Below, piece by piece: positions 45,994 through 57,757 of a stretch of 64,000 nucleotides of DNA. Made by a program: the position numbers and the translations under genes. The stretch spans positions 63,809,986-63,873,985 of the forward strand of contig NC_084487.1 of NCBI RefSeq assembly GCF_030035675.1, in the 5' to 3' direction. This DNA comes from Rhineura floridana. Taxonomy: Eukaryota > Chordata > Lepidosauria > Squamata > Rhineuridae. How positions within the stretch are numbered: the stretch's first letter is position 1; each line of letters starts with the position of its first letter. Below the pieces are notes generated by a model that saw only the letters and a program-made list of their open reading frames with translations, was not told the origin of the DNA and did not search any database.

Positions 45994-46107
45994 CATAAAC
46001 AGTGACACAGAATTTACAATGAGATATAAAGAATACGTTAAAAACTAGCCACATAAAATGTTGCTTTGAAAAGTTAGATATAGTTGTGAAATATTAAATA
46101 TAAATGA

Positions 46108-46202
46108 CTAAGGCTGCAATCCAATACTCACTTATTTGGGATTAAGTCCCACTGAACCCAATAGTGCTTCCTTCTGAGTAGATGTGTATTGGATTGCCCC
46201 CT
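46108..46202. mobile_element. 'GCAATCCTA' palindromic MITE copy
   Basis: GGCTGCAATCCAATACTCAC at the left, CCCACTGAACCCAATAG in the middle, TCTGAGTAGATGTGTATTGG then ATTGCCCCC at the right. A well-preserved member of the family. Confidence 0.65.
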
Positions 46203-46205
46203 AAG

Positions 46206-46322
46206 GGTCATATTCATCTAAGTCCTACTCAGAGTAGACCAATGAAATTAATGAACCTAAGTTGGTCATGTCTATTAATTTCAATAGGTCTACTCTCAGA
46301 GAACTAGTGCTGAATATGAGTT
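46206..46322. mobile_element. Adjacent palindromic MITE, related type
   Basis: GGTCATATTCATCTAAGTCC and CAGAGTAGACCAATGAAATT are mirrored by AATTTCAATAGGTCTACTCT and GTGCTGAATATGAGTT. It abuts the previous palindrome; the two may be separate insertions or one compound element. Confidence 0.5.
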
Positions 46323-47275
46323 AAAATGTACATTTTCAACTAGGCTTCTTTGGCTTAGGCACCATTTAATCAACTATTATAGGGAGACTCTGCCTTCAAC
46401 AGATACACCAGATGTGTTTTCCAGCAACCAAGCCTTCAAAACAGAAAGGCGAGAAAGACAGAAGAGCTACTGAACAGGATAGTTTCCAACCATAACACTG
46501 GAACATTTCAATGATCTTTAAAGGATGTATATTTTGCATGCAATGCCAGTACACACAGGTGGAACTGAGCTCCTGATCATCAGTTTTTGAACTAATTTCT
46601 TTTCCATGTAATAAGATCACATGGAGAGACTATCTGCATGTGGTTTTCCAATTATATTTTCAACCATGACCTGTTTTTCATGTGCCTTGCTCTGTTTAAT
46701 GTAGTAATTATTTTTTAATTTGGCCAGTTGCCTAATGCTAAAGCAGCAGGTTCCATTATGAAAAACAGTGACATGCAGCAAAACGAAAAACTTAAAACTG
46801 TTTCAGATCTGAAGACCTATACCCCAGTAGAAAAAATAAGCAGACATGTACTGGGTTGTGGTTTACCGTAATGAAAACATCATGGGGAAAAAAAAGTGGA
46901 ATACATATTTCAATCAGGGGTGGGAAACATACGATTCTTATGAGGATTGGCCTCATGGGCTAAATGTGATGGGTGGGTTGTCCCACCCATCTATCAAAAT
47001 CCTTTGTGCAGGATTCCCACGCACACAACAGCTAGCAGCTGGCAGGCATTTCGGAACCATAGCACAAGGGACTTTGCTAGGCCCATGCTCAACACCATGG
47101 GAAGCACCCAGCATAAAGCTGGCAAAGTACTTTAGCTGCCCTTCCATGGGAGAAGGGGGCGGAGAAAGATACCTGCATTTTATAGGCTTTCTTTGGCTAT
47201 ATGTCCCTGTGGCCTGTTGGGAACAGGTGTGCACCTCAAGACTAGTCAGGATATAACCCCTGCTTGTCAGCTGAT

Positions 47276-47711
47276 TGTTGCTGCTGTTATGTGCCTACAA
47301 GTCGATTGCGACTTATGGTGACCCTATGAATCAGTGACCTCCAACAGCATGTTATAAACCACCCTGTTCAGATCTTGTAAGTTCAGGTCTGTGGCTTCTT
47401 TTATGGAATCAATCCATCTCTTGTTCGGCTTATCTCTTTTTCTACTCCCTTCTGTTTTTCCCAGCATTATTATCTTTTCTAATGAATGATGTCTTCTCAT
47501 TATGTGTCCAAAGTATGATAACCTCAGTTTCATCATTTTAGCTTCTAGTGATAGTTCTGGTTTAATTTGTTCTAATACCCAGTTATTTGTCTTTTTCGCA
47601 GTCCATGGTATATGCAAAAAAAGAAGAAGCAAATAACGATGTTATAACAAGTTATAACAAATTAAATCAGAACTATCACTAGAAGCCACAATTATGAAAC
47701 TGAGGTTATCA
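47276..47711 (-). mobile_element. BovB (RTE) LINE 3' fragment with 5' inversion
   Basis: The minus-strand frame at 47324-47632 encodes the BovB ORF2 C-terminus: WTAKKTNNWVLEQI, LSYFGHIMRRHHSLEKIIML and RWIDSIKEATDLNLQDLNR. The 3' end carries the RTE tail motif (AAGTCGATTGCGACTTATGG on the plus strand). At 47640-47711 a piece of the same coding region appears again inverted (CAGAACTATCACTAGAAGCC, AAACTGAGGTTATCAT). The 9-bp flanks TCAGCTGAT at 47267-47275 and 47712-47720 are identical. Such inversion with overlap is the known outcome of twin priming during target-primed reverse transcription. BovB supplies the enzyme used by Sauria-type SINEs. Confidence 0.88.
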
Positions 47712-47854
47712 TCAGCTGATAGGTAGGGGTTAAAATCCTGCTGTACCTGCAGCCAATGCAGAAATGAACCCACCTTCCCACCTATCAGCTATTTTCACAA
47801 GTCAGGTGGGTGTCATTGGGAAAAATGGCCTTGTGGGCCAAACTGGATTCCCCG

Positions 47855-47945
47855 GCGGATTCCTACTGGGAGGAAGGGTGTGTGTGTGTGTGTACACACA
47901 TACACAAACAAACAAACAAACAAACAAACAAATAAATAAATATAT
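47855..47945 (+). repeat. L2 tail remnant plus (GT)n and (CAAA)n microsatellite
   Basis: ATTCCTACTGGGAGGAAGGG leads into (GT)n, ACACACATACAC and then (ACAA)n/(AAAT)n. The start matches the L2 3' end; the microsatellite probably grew from the L2 terminal repeat. Confidence 0.6.
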
Positions 47946-48186
47946 AAAAAGATTGGAATGCAGGCTGGAGGTTCCCCACCCCTGATTTAAGCACGTTTCT
48001 TTGAGCCAAGTTCTCCAAAACAGCAGGCAAAGAAGTAAATTGTTTCTAGGCTATACCCTTTTGCGAGCAGGTGGGGGATTACATGACTGAGTTCAGATGG
48101 GGAGACCCGACCTATAGTCTGGGATGATACAGACTAGAAACTGGCCTATCTCCATATCTGCTGCTCATGAGAACTAGCCCTTAGAG

Positions 48187-49804
48187 CAGGGGTGACCTTT
48201 TCGGCACAAGGGCCATATTCCCTCATGGGCAGCCTTTGGGGAGCGACACAACATGATTCTTTATTATAGTTGGCTATAGTTCAGCCATGGAAACATGAGG
48301 TTTCTATGCATACATTTCTCCATACAGGCAAGCAAAAGGCATTATTACAGTTGTTGCTGCTATTCTTATTATTCTTATTCTTATTTATATCCCGCCCTTC
48401 CTCCCAGCAGGAGCACAGGGTGGCAAACAAAAGCACTAAAAACATTAAAACATCATAAAAACAAACTTTAAAAAACATTAAAACAAAACATCTTCAAAAA
48501 GCTATGAAAACATCTGAGATTAAAAACATTTTAAAAAAGTAAGTTTAAGAACATATTAAAAAGCAATTCCAATAGATACAGACTGGGATAAGTCTCAACT
48601 TAAAAGGCTTGTTGAAAGAGGAGAGTTTTCAATAGGCAACAAAAAGATAACAGAGATGGCGCCTGCCTAATATTTAAGGGGAAGAAATTCCACAGGGTAG
48701 GTGCTGCCACACTAAAGGTCCATTTCCTATGTTGTACGGAATGGACCTCCGGATAAGATCGTATCTGCAGTAGGCCCTTACCTGCAGAGCGCAGTGATCG
48801 ACTGGGTATATAAGGGATAAGACGGTCTTTCAGGTATCCTGGTCCCAAGCTGTATAGGGCTTTGCACACCAAAACTAGAACCTTGAACTTGGCCCGGTAG
48901 CAAATGTGCAGGCAGTGCAATTCTTTCAGTAGCGGGGTGACATGTTGGCACAGGGGCAGACCATCTTAATCTGTCCATCACCCCTGCAGGGAAGGATTGG
49001 AGCCATAAATCTAAACTTCACCAGGAAGTGATCTGACCATGACAATGGGGTGACATCCACCCTCCCTATCTCCTGACCATCCCTTCCTCCATCTGGAGCA
49101 AAAACCAAGTCGAGGGTGTGCCCTGCCCTATGTGTCGAGCCAGTGACAACATGAGACAGCCCCATGGTCATCATGGAGGCCATGAAGTCCCGAGCTGGAA
49201 CACTAGAGGCAGCCTCAGCATGGACATCGAAATCACCCAGCACTATCGTTTTGCGCTCCTCCAACACCACAGCCGAGACGGCCTCCACCAGCTCGGTCAG
49301 AGAAGCTGCTGGGCAGCAGGGTGGATGGTACACCAGCAGCAACCCTAGTTTACTGTCTCCTCGGCCTGACACCAGGTGCAGGCCCTCACAGCCAGCTCCA
49401 AGACAGAGTGGTTTCCTGGTGACAGAGATGGAAGTTCTGTAGACCACAGCAACTCCTCTCCCCCATCACTGCAGCCTGTGCTGGCGTTGCACCGAGTATC
49501 CAGGTGGGCAAAGCTGGGTCAGATCAACTCCTCCCAGCTCACCCACCCAGGTCTCGGTAATGCACAACAAATTGGCACTTCCATCCACAATCAAATCATG
49601 GATGAGAGTGGCCTTATTGCATACCGATCTGGCGTTAAACAACAACACACACAGGCCAGTTCAAGGACAAATTCCATCCAGGCAAAGCAACTGGAGGAGG
49701 AAGTGGCCTGCAGAGGGGTAATGGCCTGAGGAGAGTCCCAAGGACTATATAGAGAGGTCTGGAGGGCCACATTTGGCCCCTGGACCTGAGGGGCCCCATC
49801 CCTG
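48187..49804. mobile_element. hAT element with an internally deleted L2 inserted in it
   Basis: The ends CAGGGGTGACCTTTTCGG and GGGGCCCCATCCCTG fit the hAT MITE family; inner parts include AAGGGCCATATT and GAGGGCCACATTTGGCCCC. The flanks CCTTAGAG (48179-48186) and CCTTAGAA (49805-49812) match in 7 of 8 positions. Nearly all the interior (about 48365-49735) is an L2 LINE in minus orientation, so the hAT came first. Confidence 0.72.
48365..49735 (-). mobile_element. L2 LINE with large internal deletion
   Basis: On the minus strand the 5' part encodes an endonuclease (LLFNARSVCNKATLIHDLIV, ITETWVGE, VLGDFDVHAEA, LSWSDHFLVKF; 49648-48960). It then jumps directly at about 48950 to the RT C-terminus (LHICYRAKFKVLVLVCKALY, FSVAAPTLWNFF; 48920-48600) and the L2 3' end (TCCCAGCAGGAGCACAGG on plus). 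Most of the reverse transcriptase, including the catalytic YADD, is missing. The endonuclease catalytic GDFN reads GDFD. Same lineage as 41112-42640. Confidence 0.82.
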
Positions 49805-49812
49805 CCTTAGAA

Positions 49813-50300
49813 GGTGGTGCAGGATTCCTTTGCAAGTAGATTGCTGTAGACAGAATATGAATCACTTAATTATTTTATTTATGTATTTAAAATACTCTTA
49901 TTCCCCCTCTTTTTAAAGAAAAAAAATCACCTTAGAAAGTGGTATACAATCCATAAATGTGATCAAAACAATAACTACTACAATAAAAATCCATTACACT
50001 TAAATAAGAATACTGACTAAAACCAGCCCTAAATAATAGTCCCCATTATTTATATACCTTAATGATTTATACTTCATCATATAATACTACTACAACTTAA
50101 CATTTGTGCAGCTCTTTTAACTGTTCAAATTGCTTCACATGCAGTATCTAGGGGCAATCCTTTCAACTCTGTAAGGCAAGTCAGTATTATTTTTCCTCAA
50201 GTAACAGATGGAGAGAGAATGGTTTGCCTAAGGCCACATAGTGACTGAGATTTGAATTACGGATTTCCAATTCATAACTCACCCCCCTCACCCCAAAAAA
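49813..50300. other. No gene or clear repeat seen
   Basis: AT-rich. The phrase TCAAATTGCTTCACATGCAG near 50126-50145 and TGCCTAAGGCCACATAGTGA near 50225-50244 may belong to an old interspersed repeat that I cannot name. Confidence 0.3.
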
Positions 50301-51800
50301 GTACAGAGCTTAATTTTAAAACTTGAAAACACAACGTGGCTTTAAATATCTAGGGGTAACTATTACCAAAGACTTAAAACAATTTAAAAAGCAAACTTTG
50401 ATCCATCGTTATGAGCTATTAATACTGAGCTTTATTCTTGGAAAAAACCTTTCCCTTTCTTGGCTTGACAGAGTAGCTGCAGTGAAAATGGCCTTTCTGC
50501 CCAAATTCCTCTTTTTCTTCCAAACTCTCCCCATTTATCTCCCTGAGATACTTCTACAGAAATGGCTACAAATGCTTGACTCTTACTGTAACAGCGGTAA
50601 ACGTTCACGCTTAAGTAAAGCAGTTCTTTATCGCTTGAGTAATAAGGGAGGTTTTGGCATGCTAAATCTGCAACTATATTACAAAGCATCGCAGATTAAA
50701 CAACTAGCTCAAATGATTCGTTTTGATCTAAGTATAACTTGGATTTCAGTGGAAATTACTTTGGAAGTGAAATGCCCATCAGTACGATTACTCCTTTTGT
50801 TACTACTGTCTAGATGTGCTCTTTCCTCAATCACACACCCTTTCTTGAATGCAGCCTTGAAAATCTGGACTCGATAGGTCTGCAAACTAGTGCCTTGGCC
50901 ATCCCCTCTTCTTCCATTCCTAGATCACACCAAATTTTGTCACGCCGACAAATATAGGTAATTTGAATGTTGGGAGCAGAGGGGATTGCTAAAGATGTGA
51001 GATCTGTTTGATCAAGGACATCCTTTATAAATTTCTCAATTAGAAAAACGTCTCTCTGCGTTGTCAACTGGTATAGAATCTTACAAGTATCCTCCTTTAT
51101 AGAGACAATTTACAAAGAAGGTTTGGCATGTTCTTTGACATCCTATGAAGTCCTGTGTTCACAGGAAACTTCTAGCCCCAAAAGCGCTATTTCTATAATT
51201 TATAGCCTCCTATTAGAGTTTAAATATGGAAAAGAAAATTTGGCATGTAAAGCTTGGGCTAAAGATCCGAGGAGGGAGATCACAGAAGAGGAATGGAGTG
51301 ATATATGGGTAGGCCGACACTCAGGAGCCGCCTCAGCCTTTATCAAAGAAAATGCTTTGAAAGTTATACATCAGTGGCACTTCACTCCGGTCAAACTGAA
51401 CTGTATCAACTCCTCCCTCTCCCCTCTGTGCTGGAGGGGATGTCCGATCCATGACTCTTTCCTACTGGCTGGTGCAAGAGACACAGCTTTAGATGTGGCA
51501 GTGAATCTGCCACTCTGGTTCGCCCTGGCCCCAACTTGCATTGCTCTGCCTGCCACTACGGTATACCAGTTCTTCTACCTGCTACAGCTGAACAAATGTG
51601 GTAATGCTTCTGCTTTTCCAATCAGTTCTCAATGGGCATTTATAGACCGAATGCTCCAAGAAGTTAATCCATACAAATCAGGTGTTTCCATACCAATTCT
51701 TGTGCAGCTTAAGAGAGCTTTTGGATCACCATTATTAATGCAAAAAGGAGTAATATTTGTTCTATTTATTTTGAACAAAATCCACCAGAACTCACAGTGG
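50300..51800 (+). mobile_element. L1-clade LINE remnant (RT C-terminal region)
   Basis: The frame at 50323-50877 encodes the end of an L1 reverse transcriptase: KYLGVTITKDLK, SWLDRVAAVKMAFLPKFLF, FFQTLPIYLPEILLQKWLQ and GGFGMLNLQLYYKASQIKQL. A second frame at 51123-51803 continues with KLNCINSSLSPLCWRGCPIH, corresponding to the L1 C-terminal CCHC-like 'CWRGC' region. The piece between (50877-51123) is disrupted, as is the region before 50300 that would hold the catalytic site. This is the only L1 seen here. Confidence 0.82.
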
Positions 51801-52410
51801 TAAGATTTTTACACTTTATATGAACATCTGTTCAAATGCTAATGCTAAACCTACCTCTAGAAGTAATTCCTAAACTTAAAAACTAATATATTTTAAAAGG
51901 AAAGGTTTAGAATATTACTACAAAACACACTACTGAATGAGCAGATAGACTAGGCTTCGCATTAAAAAAATCTCTCTATCATCTAATCAGTTAATGGGGC
52001 TGTTTTCCAAATAAGGCATGGAATACTTTACAAAGGGTGACATCTCGCTGGATTCTTTTTAACTGAGTTCAAACAGATGGTTTAATTTCTGAAATGCCAA
52101 TATACTGCTGTGACTTCTATATTTTACTGCACTTCATTCTGACTGACACTGAGGGGTACATTCAAAAGGCACAGACGATGGCTCTGGAGACAAAATTAGG
52201 TGGGCAGTTGTTCACCCACTGTGATGTTGCTATAGGATTGTGACTCATAGATAAGAAATAAAAAGCACATTCAGCATACAACTCCTATTCAAGCATTCTT
52301 GCATGGCCATTGCATTTTAAAAATTGTATTCCACCATCCCCTTAGTCTGATTATTCATAACTTTACATGGCTACACTCTCAAGTGTGTTATTAAATAAGG
52401 TCCAAAATAA
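51801..52410. other. No gene or clear repeat seen
   Basis: AT-rich, no recognised elements. Confidence 0.4.
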
Positions 52411-52414
52411 GGTA

Positions 52415-52650
52415 AGGGGGAGCCCTGCTAGATTAGATGAAAGGCTGATCTAGTCCAGAACCCTGCTTTCCACAGTAGCCAATCACATACTTCCAGGAAG
52501 CCCACAAATGGTGCTGGGAAGGAAAGAGCTTCCTCCTGCTGTTTCACTCCAGCAACTTGTGGTCAGTGGCATATTGCCTAGGAGTTCCATATAGCCACTA
52601 TGACTGTATCATCACTGATAGACCTATCCAAGAAGCTCAAGGAAGCATAA
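52415..52650 (-). mobile_element. Old CR1 3' fragment
   Basis: GAGCCCTGCTAGATTAGATG, CTGATCTAGTCCAGAACCCT, ACAGTAGCCAATCACATACT is the inverted 3' end of a CR1, matching 10870-11100 of the long copy with heavy divergence. Confidence 0.72.
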
Positions 52651-55262
52651 ATGGTTCTCTCCCCAATTTTTTCCTTGCAAAACCCTATGAAGTAGATCAG
52701 GCTGAGAGACGGGCTAGCTCAAGGTCATCTAGCAAGCTGAGTGGGGATTTAAACATGGGTCTCCCCAGTCAAGACTCTGATACAGCAACTGTTACACATA
52801 CTGGGCTCTTTCAAAACTGTTTAAGCCAATTTTGCATGGAGATTATTTCTTCTTATAGTACCCTCACATGGTGATAGCTTCGTTATACCAGGCTGGACAA
52901 AAGCACTGCAAGCTTTTAATTATTTAGAAGGGTAATGAAATAGAATGTACCACAATTTCTGAAGTCAGAACATGATTATCATTATTAGGAGGCACTAGAA
53001 TCCATTTCTGATTAAAGGATTATTAAAACAGCATACTTTACAAGTAATATTATCCAGAAAGCTGAGAAGAAAGTCAATTTTCATTCTAGGGCAATTCCAT
53101 GTATGGCAGAGACCTGTTATTCTTTCATAAACTTTTGTGCAATGTAGTTTGACTGCTGTACTTGCTAGACCTTTGACCAAAACATATTACAATGTATTGA
53201 ATATAGAATGTCTATTTACATATGTGTAACCTTCAAGCTGTAAATGCTTTCCATCTCCGAATAAAGCTATGCAATGGAGGCTGCATTTGTTTGCCTAAGG
53301 TACTCCCAAGCCTATCATTTTGGATTTTTGTATGCACATGCCTGTGTGCGCGATGTTATGCTAAGACATTCAATCAAACCTTTTTGAAGTGATAGAGTAG
53401 AAACAGCTGTATCTGACAAGGTGTGAAGATAGAGGCGTAAAGTTGTCAAAACCTAAAGTTTGCAAGCTGGACTGATATGAGACGAGGAGAATGACTGCTT
53501 GGAGGTCGTGGCAGCCTCATAAGGAATGCACCAAGGTTGTAGGCTAAAAAGCCCATGATCTGGTAAGCTTTTATTTGATATTCTAGAGGCCAGACTTCAA
53601 AGTCCCCTTGCATTTTAAGAGCAGATGTGTAAGTAACTTCAGTAGCCTTCTTTTGAGATGGTTTTTTTCCCCAGCTCATACATTAAAAAGCAGGCCTTGA
53701 ATATTGCATCTTTACAGAAATACTGCTCCTTCCAACAGAGAGATAGGGCTTAATTTGAAGACACAACTTACATTTTGGAAAAGGACATTAGAATGAAGTT
53801 AGATATTATTTACACAATATAACCAGCCTGGTTTCTATAGATGCACAAATACCAACAAGATACTGTCTCCTGAGATGAACACATAGAGGAATACTACCAG
53901 TTGTGGTAACTAAACAGCTCTTTGAGGATGCATTTGTTTAATCATATAGAATTAAACTTTGCCACAGATTTACAATGTTACTCTGTTTATATGTCAAAAA
54001 ATTAACATATAAAAATTACATGGCTATGAATTTGCTGGGGATAAGAAAAATTTCTACATTCTGCTTTGATAGAGACTGGAATCAATAATTCTGCTCTGCA
54101 AAAACTTCAGCATTCATTCATTTGGGGGGGGGGTTCTGAAAACCTTCTCTATAGGAGGGTTGAATTTTCCCTATAGGTAGGTTGAAGCCAGGAAACATAA
54201 GAAATTTGCTACAGATGAAAGTTTGCAGGCAATTTAATAGATTATGCAGAGCTAAATCTGGGTCTTAAATGTAAACTTAATAGAGAGCTGCAGTCAATCA
54301 TGGCTGCCTAACAAGCACACCAATATTATACATGTATTTGCAAAATGTGTTGTATTCACTCTGCAAATTTTGCTGTGCACATTTAGAACATTACTTTTAC
54401 ACCTAAAAATACAATATATGAAATGACCTTAAGTCATCTGCAGTCTTTAAAATCACTTGCTAATGAACTATGTGTACTTCCAACAATTTCTTGTATTACT
54501 GTAATAAATGAGTTGGGAAGAAAAAGCACTTCCTTTCCTCCCCTTCATGTCACAGTTTTGCCAGAAGGAATCAGTTTCACTGACAAAGACTCTGGGCAGA
54601 ACATCTGAAGAGTGGCATTGTGCCGCAGTAATATCCTATTATTAGATTGTCTGTTTCTGACTTCTCACACCAAGAATCCTTTCTTCCTGCTTTGTAAAGC
54701 TTTGTAGCCTTTCATGGCAACAATTTCAGTCAAAACAAGTTAGCTGAATAGGATGAATCATTCCTTCTATTTCTAATTTTCAAGCTATGAGTGTTGCTGC
54801 TTATGTAGTGAAAGTGGCGACACCACACACAAGGAGGGGATATCAGGAAGCCTGGGGGAATCCCAAGACTTGCAGACATGCAACATTTTTTAGAAGTAAA
54901 AAATGGGGAAACCTACCACCCACCAGAATGGCTCAAGGTGTAATCAGCATGTTCAGTGGCCACAGAATGGTGAATGGCAGTTTTTTGGGGGTGGGGAAAC
55001 TGGGGGAGAGAGGGAATGGCATAGAGTGGCTGGAATCCCTAATAGCAGAATCCCACACTACAATATCTTGTTGCAGGTAGTTTTCAAACAGTGTTTCCTC
55101 AAATTTAACTTAGAAATGAAGCATTTCTTCACAAACATATACAGTATTTTAAAACATCGGTTTATTCTCTTTTTTAGAAGTGATTTTGAATCTTTTAATA
55201 ATGACTAGAAAAAATAATTCACACACATGAAGCAACATGTCTGATTGCGATAATGTATTCCA
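52651..55262. other. No gene recognised
   Basis: AT-rich with small frames. The minus-strand frame at 53446-53679 was checked as a possible TPR exon and not accepted. A G9 run lies near 54124. Presumed intronic. Confidence 0.35.
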
Positions 55263-55270
55263 CCTATAAC

Positions 55271-55406
55271 AAGGATGGGGAATATGCCCCCCCCAGATAT
55301 TGTTGGACTACAACTCCCATGAGCCTTATTCAGTGTAGCCAATGGTCAGAGATGATGGGAGCTATAGTTCTACAACATCTGGAGGGCCATGCATTCCCCT
55401 TTCCTG
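55271..55406. mobile_element. hAT MITE, same 'caggggtggggaacc' family
   Basis: AAGGATGGGGAATATGCCCC, TTGTTGGACTACAACTCCCA on the left; GATGGGAGCTATAGTTCTAC, AACATCTGGAGGGCCATGCA, TTCCCCTTTCCTG on the right. The flanks ACCTATAAC and ACCTAAAAC match in 8 of 9 positions. Confidence 0.75.
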
Positions 55407-55445
55407 ACCTAAAACATTAATTCCCAGACTTTTCTATAGTCATGT

Positions 55446-55665
55446 TTTATTTATTTATTTATTTTATTTTATTTAATTAAGCTTATATACCGCCCGACTA
55501 GCAACAGCTCTCTGGGCAGTGAACATTAAAAATACAATAAAAATAACACAAAACTGTACAGTCTAAAATCAAAATATAATAATTTAGAATTAACAGGAAT
55601 TAAAATGCCTCAGAGAAGAGAAAGGTTTTAACCTGGCGCCGAAAAGATGATAGTGTTTCCTCATA
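55446..55665 (-). repeat. L2 3' end fragment (lineage of 60835-63335)
   Basis: (TTTA)n, then AAGCTTATATACCGCCCGAC, CAGCTCTCTGGGCAGTGAAC, and at the far end AAAGGTTTTAACCTGGCGCC. The last block matches the ORF2 C-terminal codons of the L2 at 61032-62555 (AACCTGGCGACGAAATGC). Confidence 0.72.
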
Positions 55666-56374
55666 CATACTTGGACCTCCCTGCATTTGTTTTCAAATAG
55701 AATGTATTAAATACCTGATAACAGGTACTTTTACAACAACAGATAGTGCTAATATAAAATAATGATTAATTGAACATCCTCTAGCTGTCCACACAATCAT
55801 GTTCAATTGTAAAAGCAGACAAGGAAGAGTTTATTGGTGGGGTGGGGTGGAGGAGTTTATTGGTTCTCTAGCAACAAGGGATGTACAAGGGAAAAAACCC
55901 ACTGTTTTTCCATTTGTTTTTATTTTTAAAGCTTCATACATTTCATTTTCTATTCATCTGAACAACATTCATTCATTAGTTAATTAGCGTTTCCTATTAA
56001 TTTCCACTGAGAACACCAAGATACAGGCAGCAGAATATAATAGAAGGCCCAGTCAGTCTTCTGCTACCTGAAATGGTGGTGTTTTCTAATTAAATGGCAT
56101 GAAATTTCTAGGCATTCTATTATAATTCCCCCTTCATATCACATTTCAAACAGATGGAGCAAAGAGGCCTTCTTTTTTAGGGAATTATATAAAGAGGTGA
56201 ACATCCTATAACCTTCCCGTTACTTTCAACTGAAGATAGGTGAATTTCTGCTGCCTGTAACTGTATTTTGTTATCCTATTGCCTATTTTCAAACATTCTA
56301 CTACCCCTCCCCCACCAGTACATCAGAATTGTCAAATTTCAGATATGTAGAACAAAGGATCCTCATTTTATATT
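55666..56374. other. No gene or clear repeat seen
   Basis: AT-rich, a purine/GT-rich patch (GGTGGGGTGGGGTGGAGG) near 55837. No recognised element. Confidence 0.4.
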
Positions 56375-56861
56375 AGGGTTGCCAGGTCTCTGGTTTTCAT
56401 CCGGAGACTCCAGATTTTGGGGGTCCTCTCTGGGTCTCTGGGTGAGTCACTTTAATCTCCGGACTTTCAACTTTAATTTTTTTAAAAAAATACATTTCTA
56501 GGTGGTCTGGTTCACGAGATATATACCAAAATGTCAGCTCCCCCTCCCCCAGCAGCTTCTGTGAAATGATCTCTTAACTGGCTGCTCTAACCCCGCCCTT
56601 TCAGGTTTGTAGTCAATAAGTGAAGGCAGGGTTGTGATTGGCAAATGATTTCTTGGCCTCCAAGCAGTACCTAGACACCATTACAAAGGTAGAAACTATT
56701 GTTTTTTTCCTGTTTTTCTGAAAAGCTCATAAATTGAGTAAGTGTACAGCTTCAGCTTTTTTCTCTCTTGTGTGCAGGAGTCATACAAGTTTAAATCTTC
56801 CTGGGCTGTTAAAGAGGGCAGGGTTTTGAAAACCTTCCCAATATGAAGCTTTCATCCAATA

Positions 56862-56976
56862 CTCACTTTTCTGGGAGTAAAGCTGCAATGCTAATCCCAC
56901 ATACCCAGAGTAAACCCCACTGAATTCAACAGAACTTAGATTTGAGTAGACATGGGTAGGATTGTGCTGTAAATTA
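56862..56976. mobile_element. 'GCAATCCTA' MITE copy, degenerate
   Basis: AAGCTGCAATGCTAATCCCA, GTAAACCCCACTGAATTCAA, TTTGAGTAGACATGGGTAGG, ATTGTGCTG. The right arm is better kept than the left. Confidence 0.55.
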
Positions 56977-57392
56977 ATGGGACATTTGAGTGAACATAGC
57001 AAAGAATTGTGTTTGTGTTGTACATCTTTCTCTCCTCCTCCAATTTTATTTTTTAAAGCAACTAGGTGAGGCTTACTTAGGTATCACAGTTTTTATTATC
57101 TAGGAAAGTAATACTGATTTTTAAAAATTGTTCTGAAATGACCAACTGATTTCACAATAAACTATTATATGGGGTGTATGTATTTTTACATCTGCAGTAT
57201 GTGTGCATATATGGAGTCTTTCCAACAACCCTCTGAGGCAGGGTTGGTGACTGGAAACCAACGCAGCTCATAATAAGAAATAACCCCCTTTAAAATCCAA
57301 TAACCATAAAAACAAAATATAAGCAGTTACAAAACAACTTAAAGTGGCATGATTCTGAATTTTGGGTTGGGTGAATGAAGTTCCTTATCACT

Positions 57393-57489
57393 TGAGGTTG
57401 CAATTCTCTGCACGCTTTCCTGTTTGTGTAAGCCCCATTGAAAACATTGGGAGTTGCTTCTGAGTAAACAAACATAAGATTGCACTATA
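57393..57489. mobile_element. 'GCAATCCTA' MITE copy
   Basis: GAGGTTGCAATTCTCTGCAC, GTAAGCCCCATTGAAAACAT, TTGCTTCTGAGTAAACAAAC, ATAAGATTGCACT. The palindromic layout is intact. Confidence 0.6.
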
Positions 57490-57757
57490 AATATCTTTAC
57501 AAGTTGTGTAAATAATAAACATCTTTGTGTCTCGATAAGTATATGATTTCCCACTATGGGTGTAGATTATTATTTCCTCTATATTTTAAATGTGCCCTTC
57601 TTCCTTGGGGTGGTCATGGTTCCCTCTGTTGTTTTCATCCTAGGTGGCAGATAGGCTGAGAGATGGTGAATAGTCCATGGTCACTCAGTACACTTTATAG
57701 CTCATGTCCATTATGAAAAAAATAATTAAAACGATTTACATGCAGGCAACGTTTATG

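Larger units (their letters stand above)
46915..47982. mobile_element. Nonautonomous hAT element holding a BovB and an L2 tail
   Basis: The left end CAGGGGTGGGAAACATACGA and the right end inverted (CAGGGGTGGGGAACCTCC) are the hAT family termini. The flanks ATTTCAAT and ATTTAAGC match only partly. Inside sit a BovB LINE fragment (47276-47711) with its own TSD and an L2-like tail with microsatellite (47855-47945). Boundaries are approximate to a few bases. Confidence 0.6.

Noticed and set aside
53446-53679. Possible TPR exon of the TMTC gene (minus strand)
   Set aside because: The peptide has a few suggestive residues (AYNLGAF) but no proper TPR spacing or convincing splice sites, and the DNA looks repeat-like.
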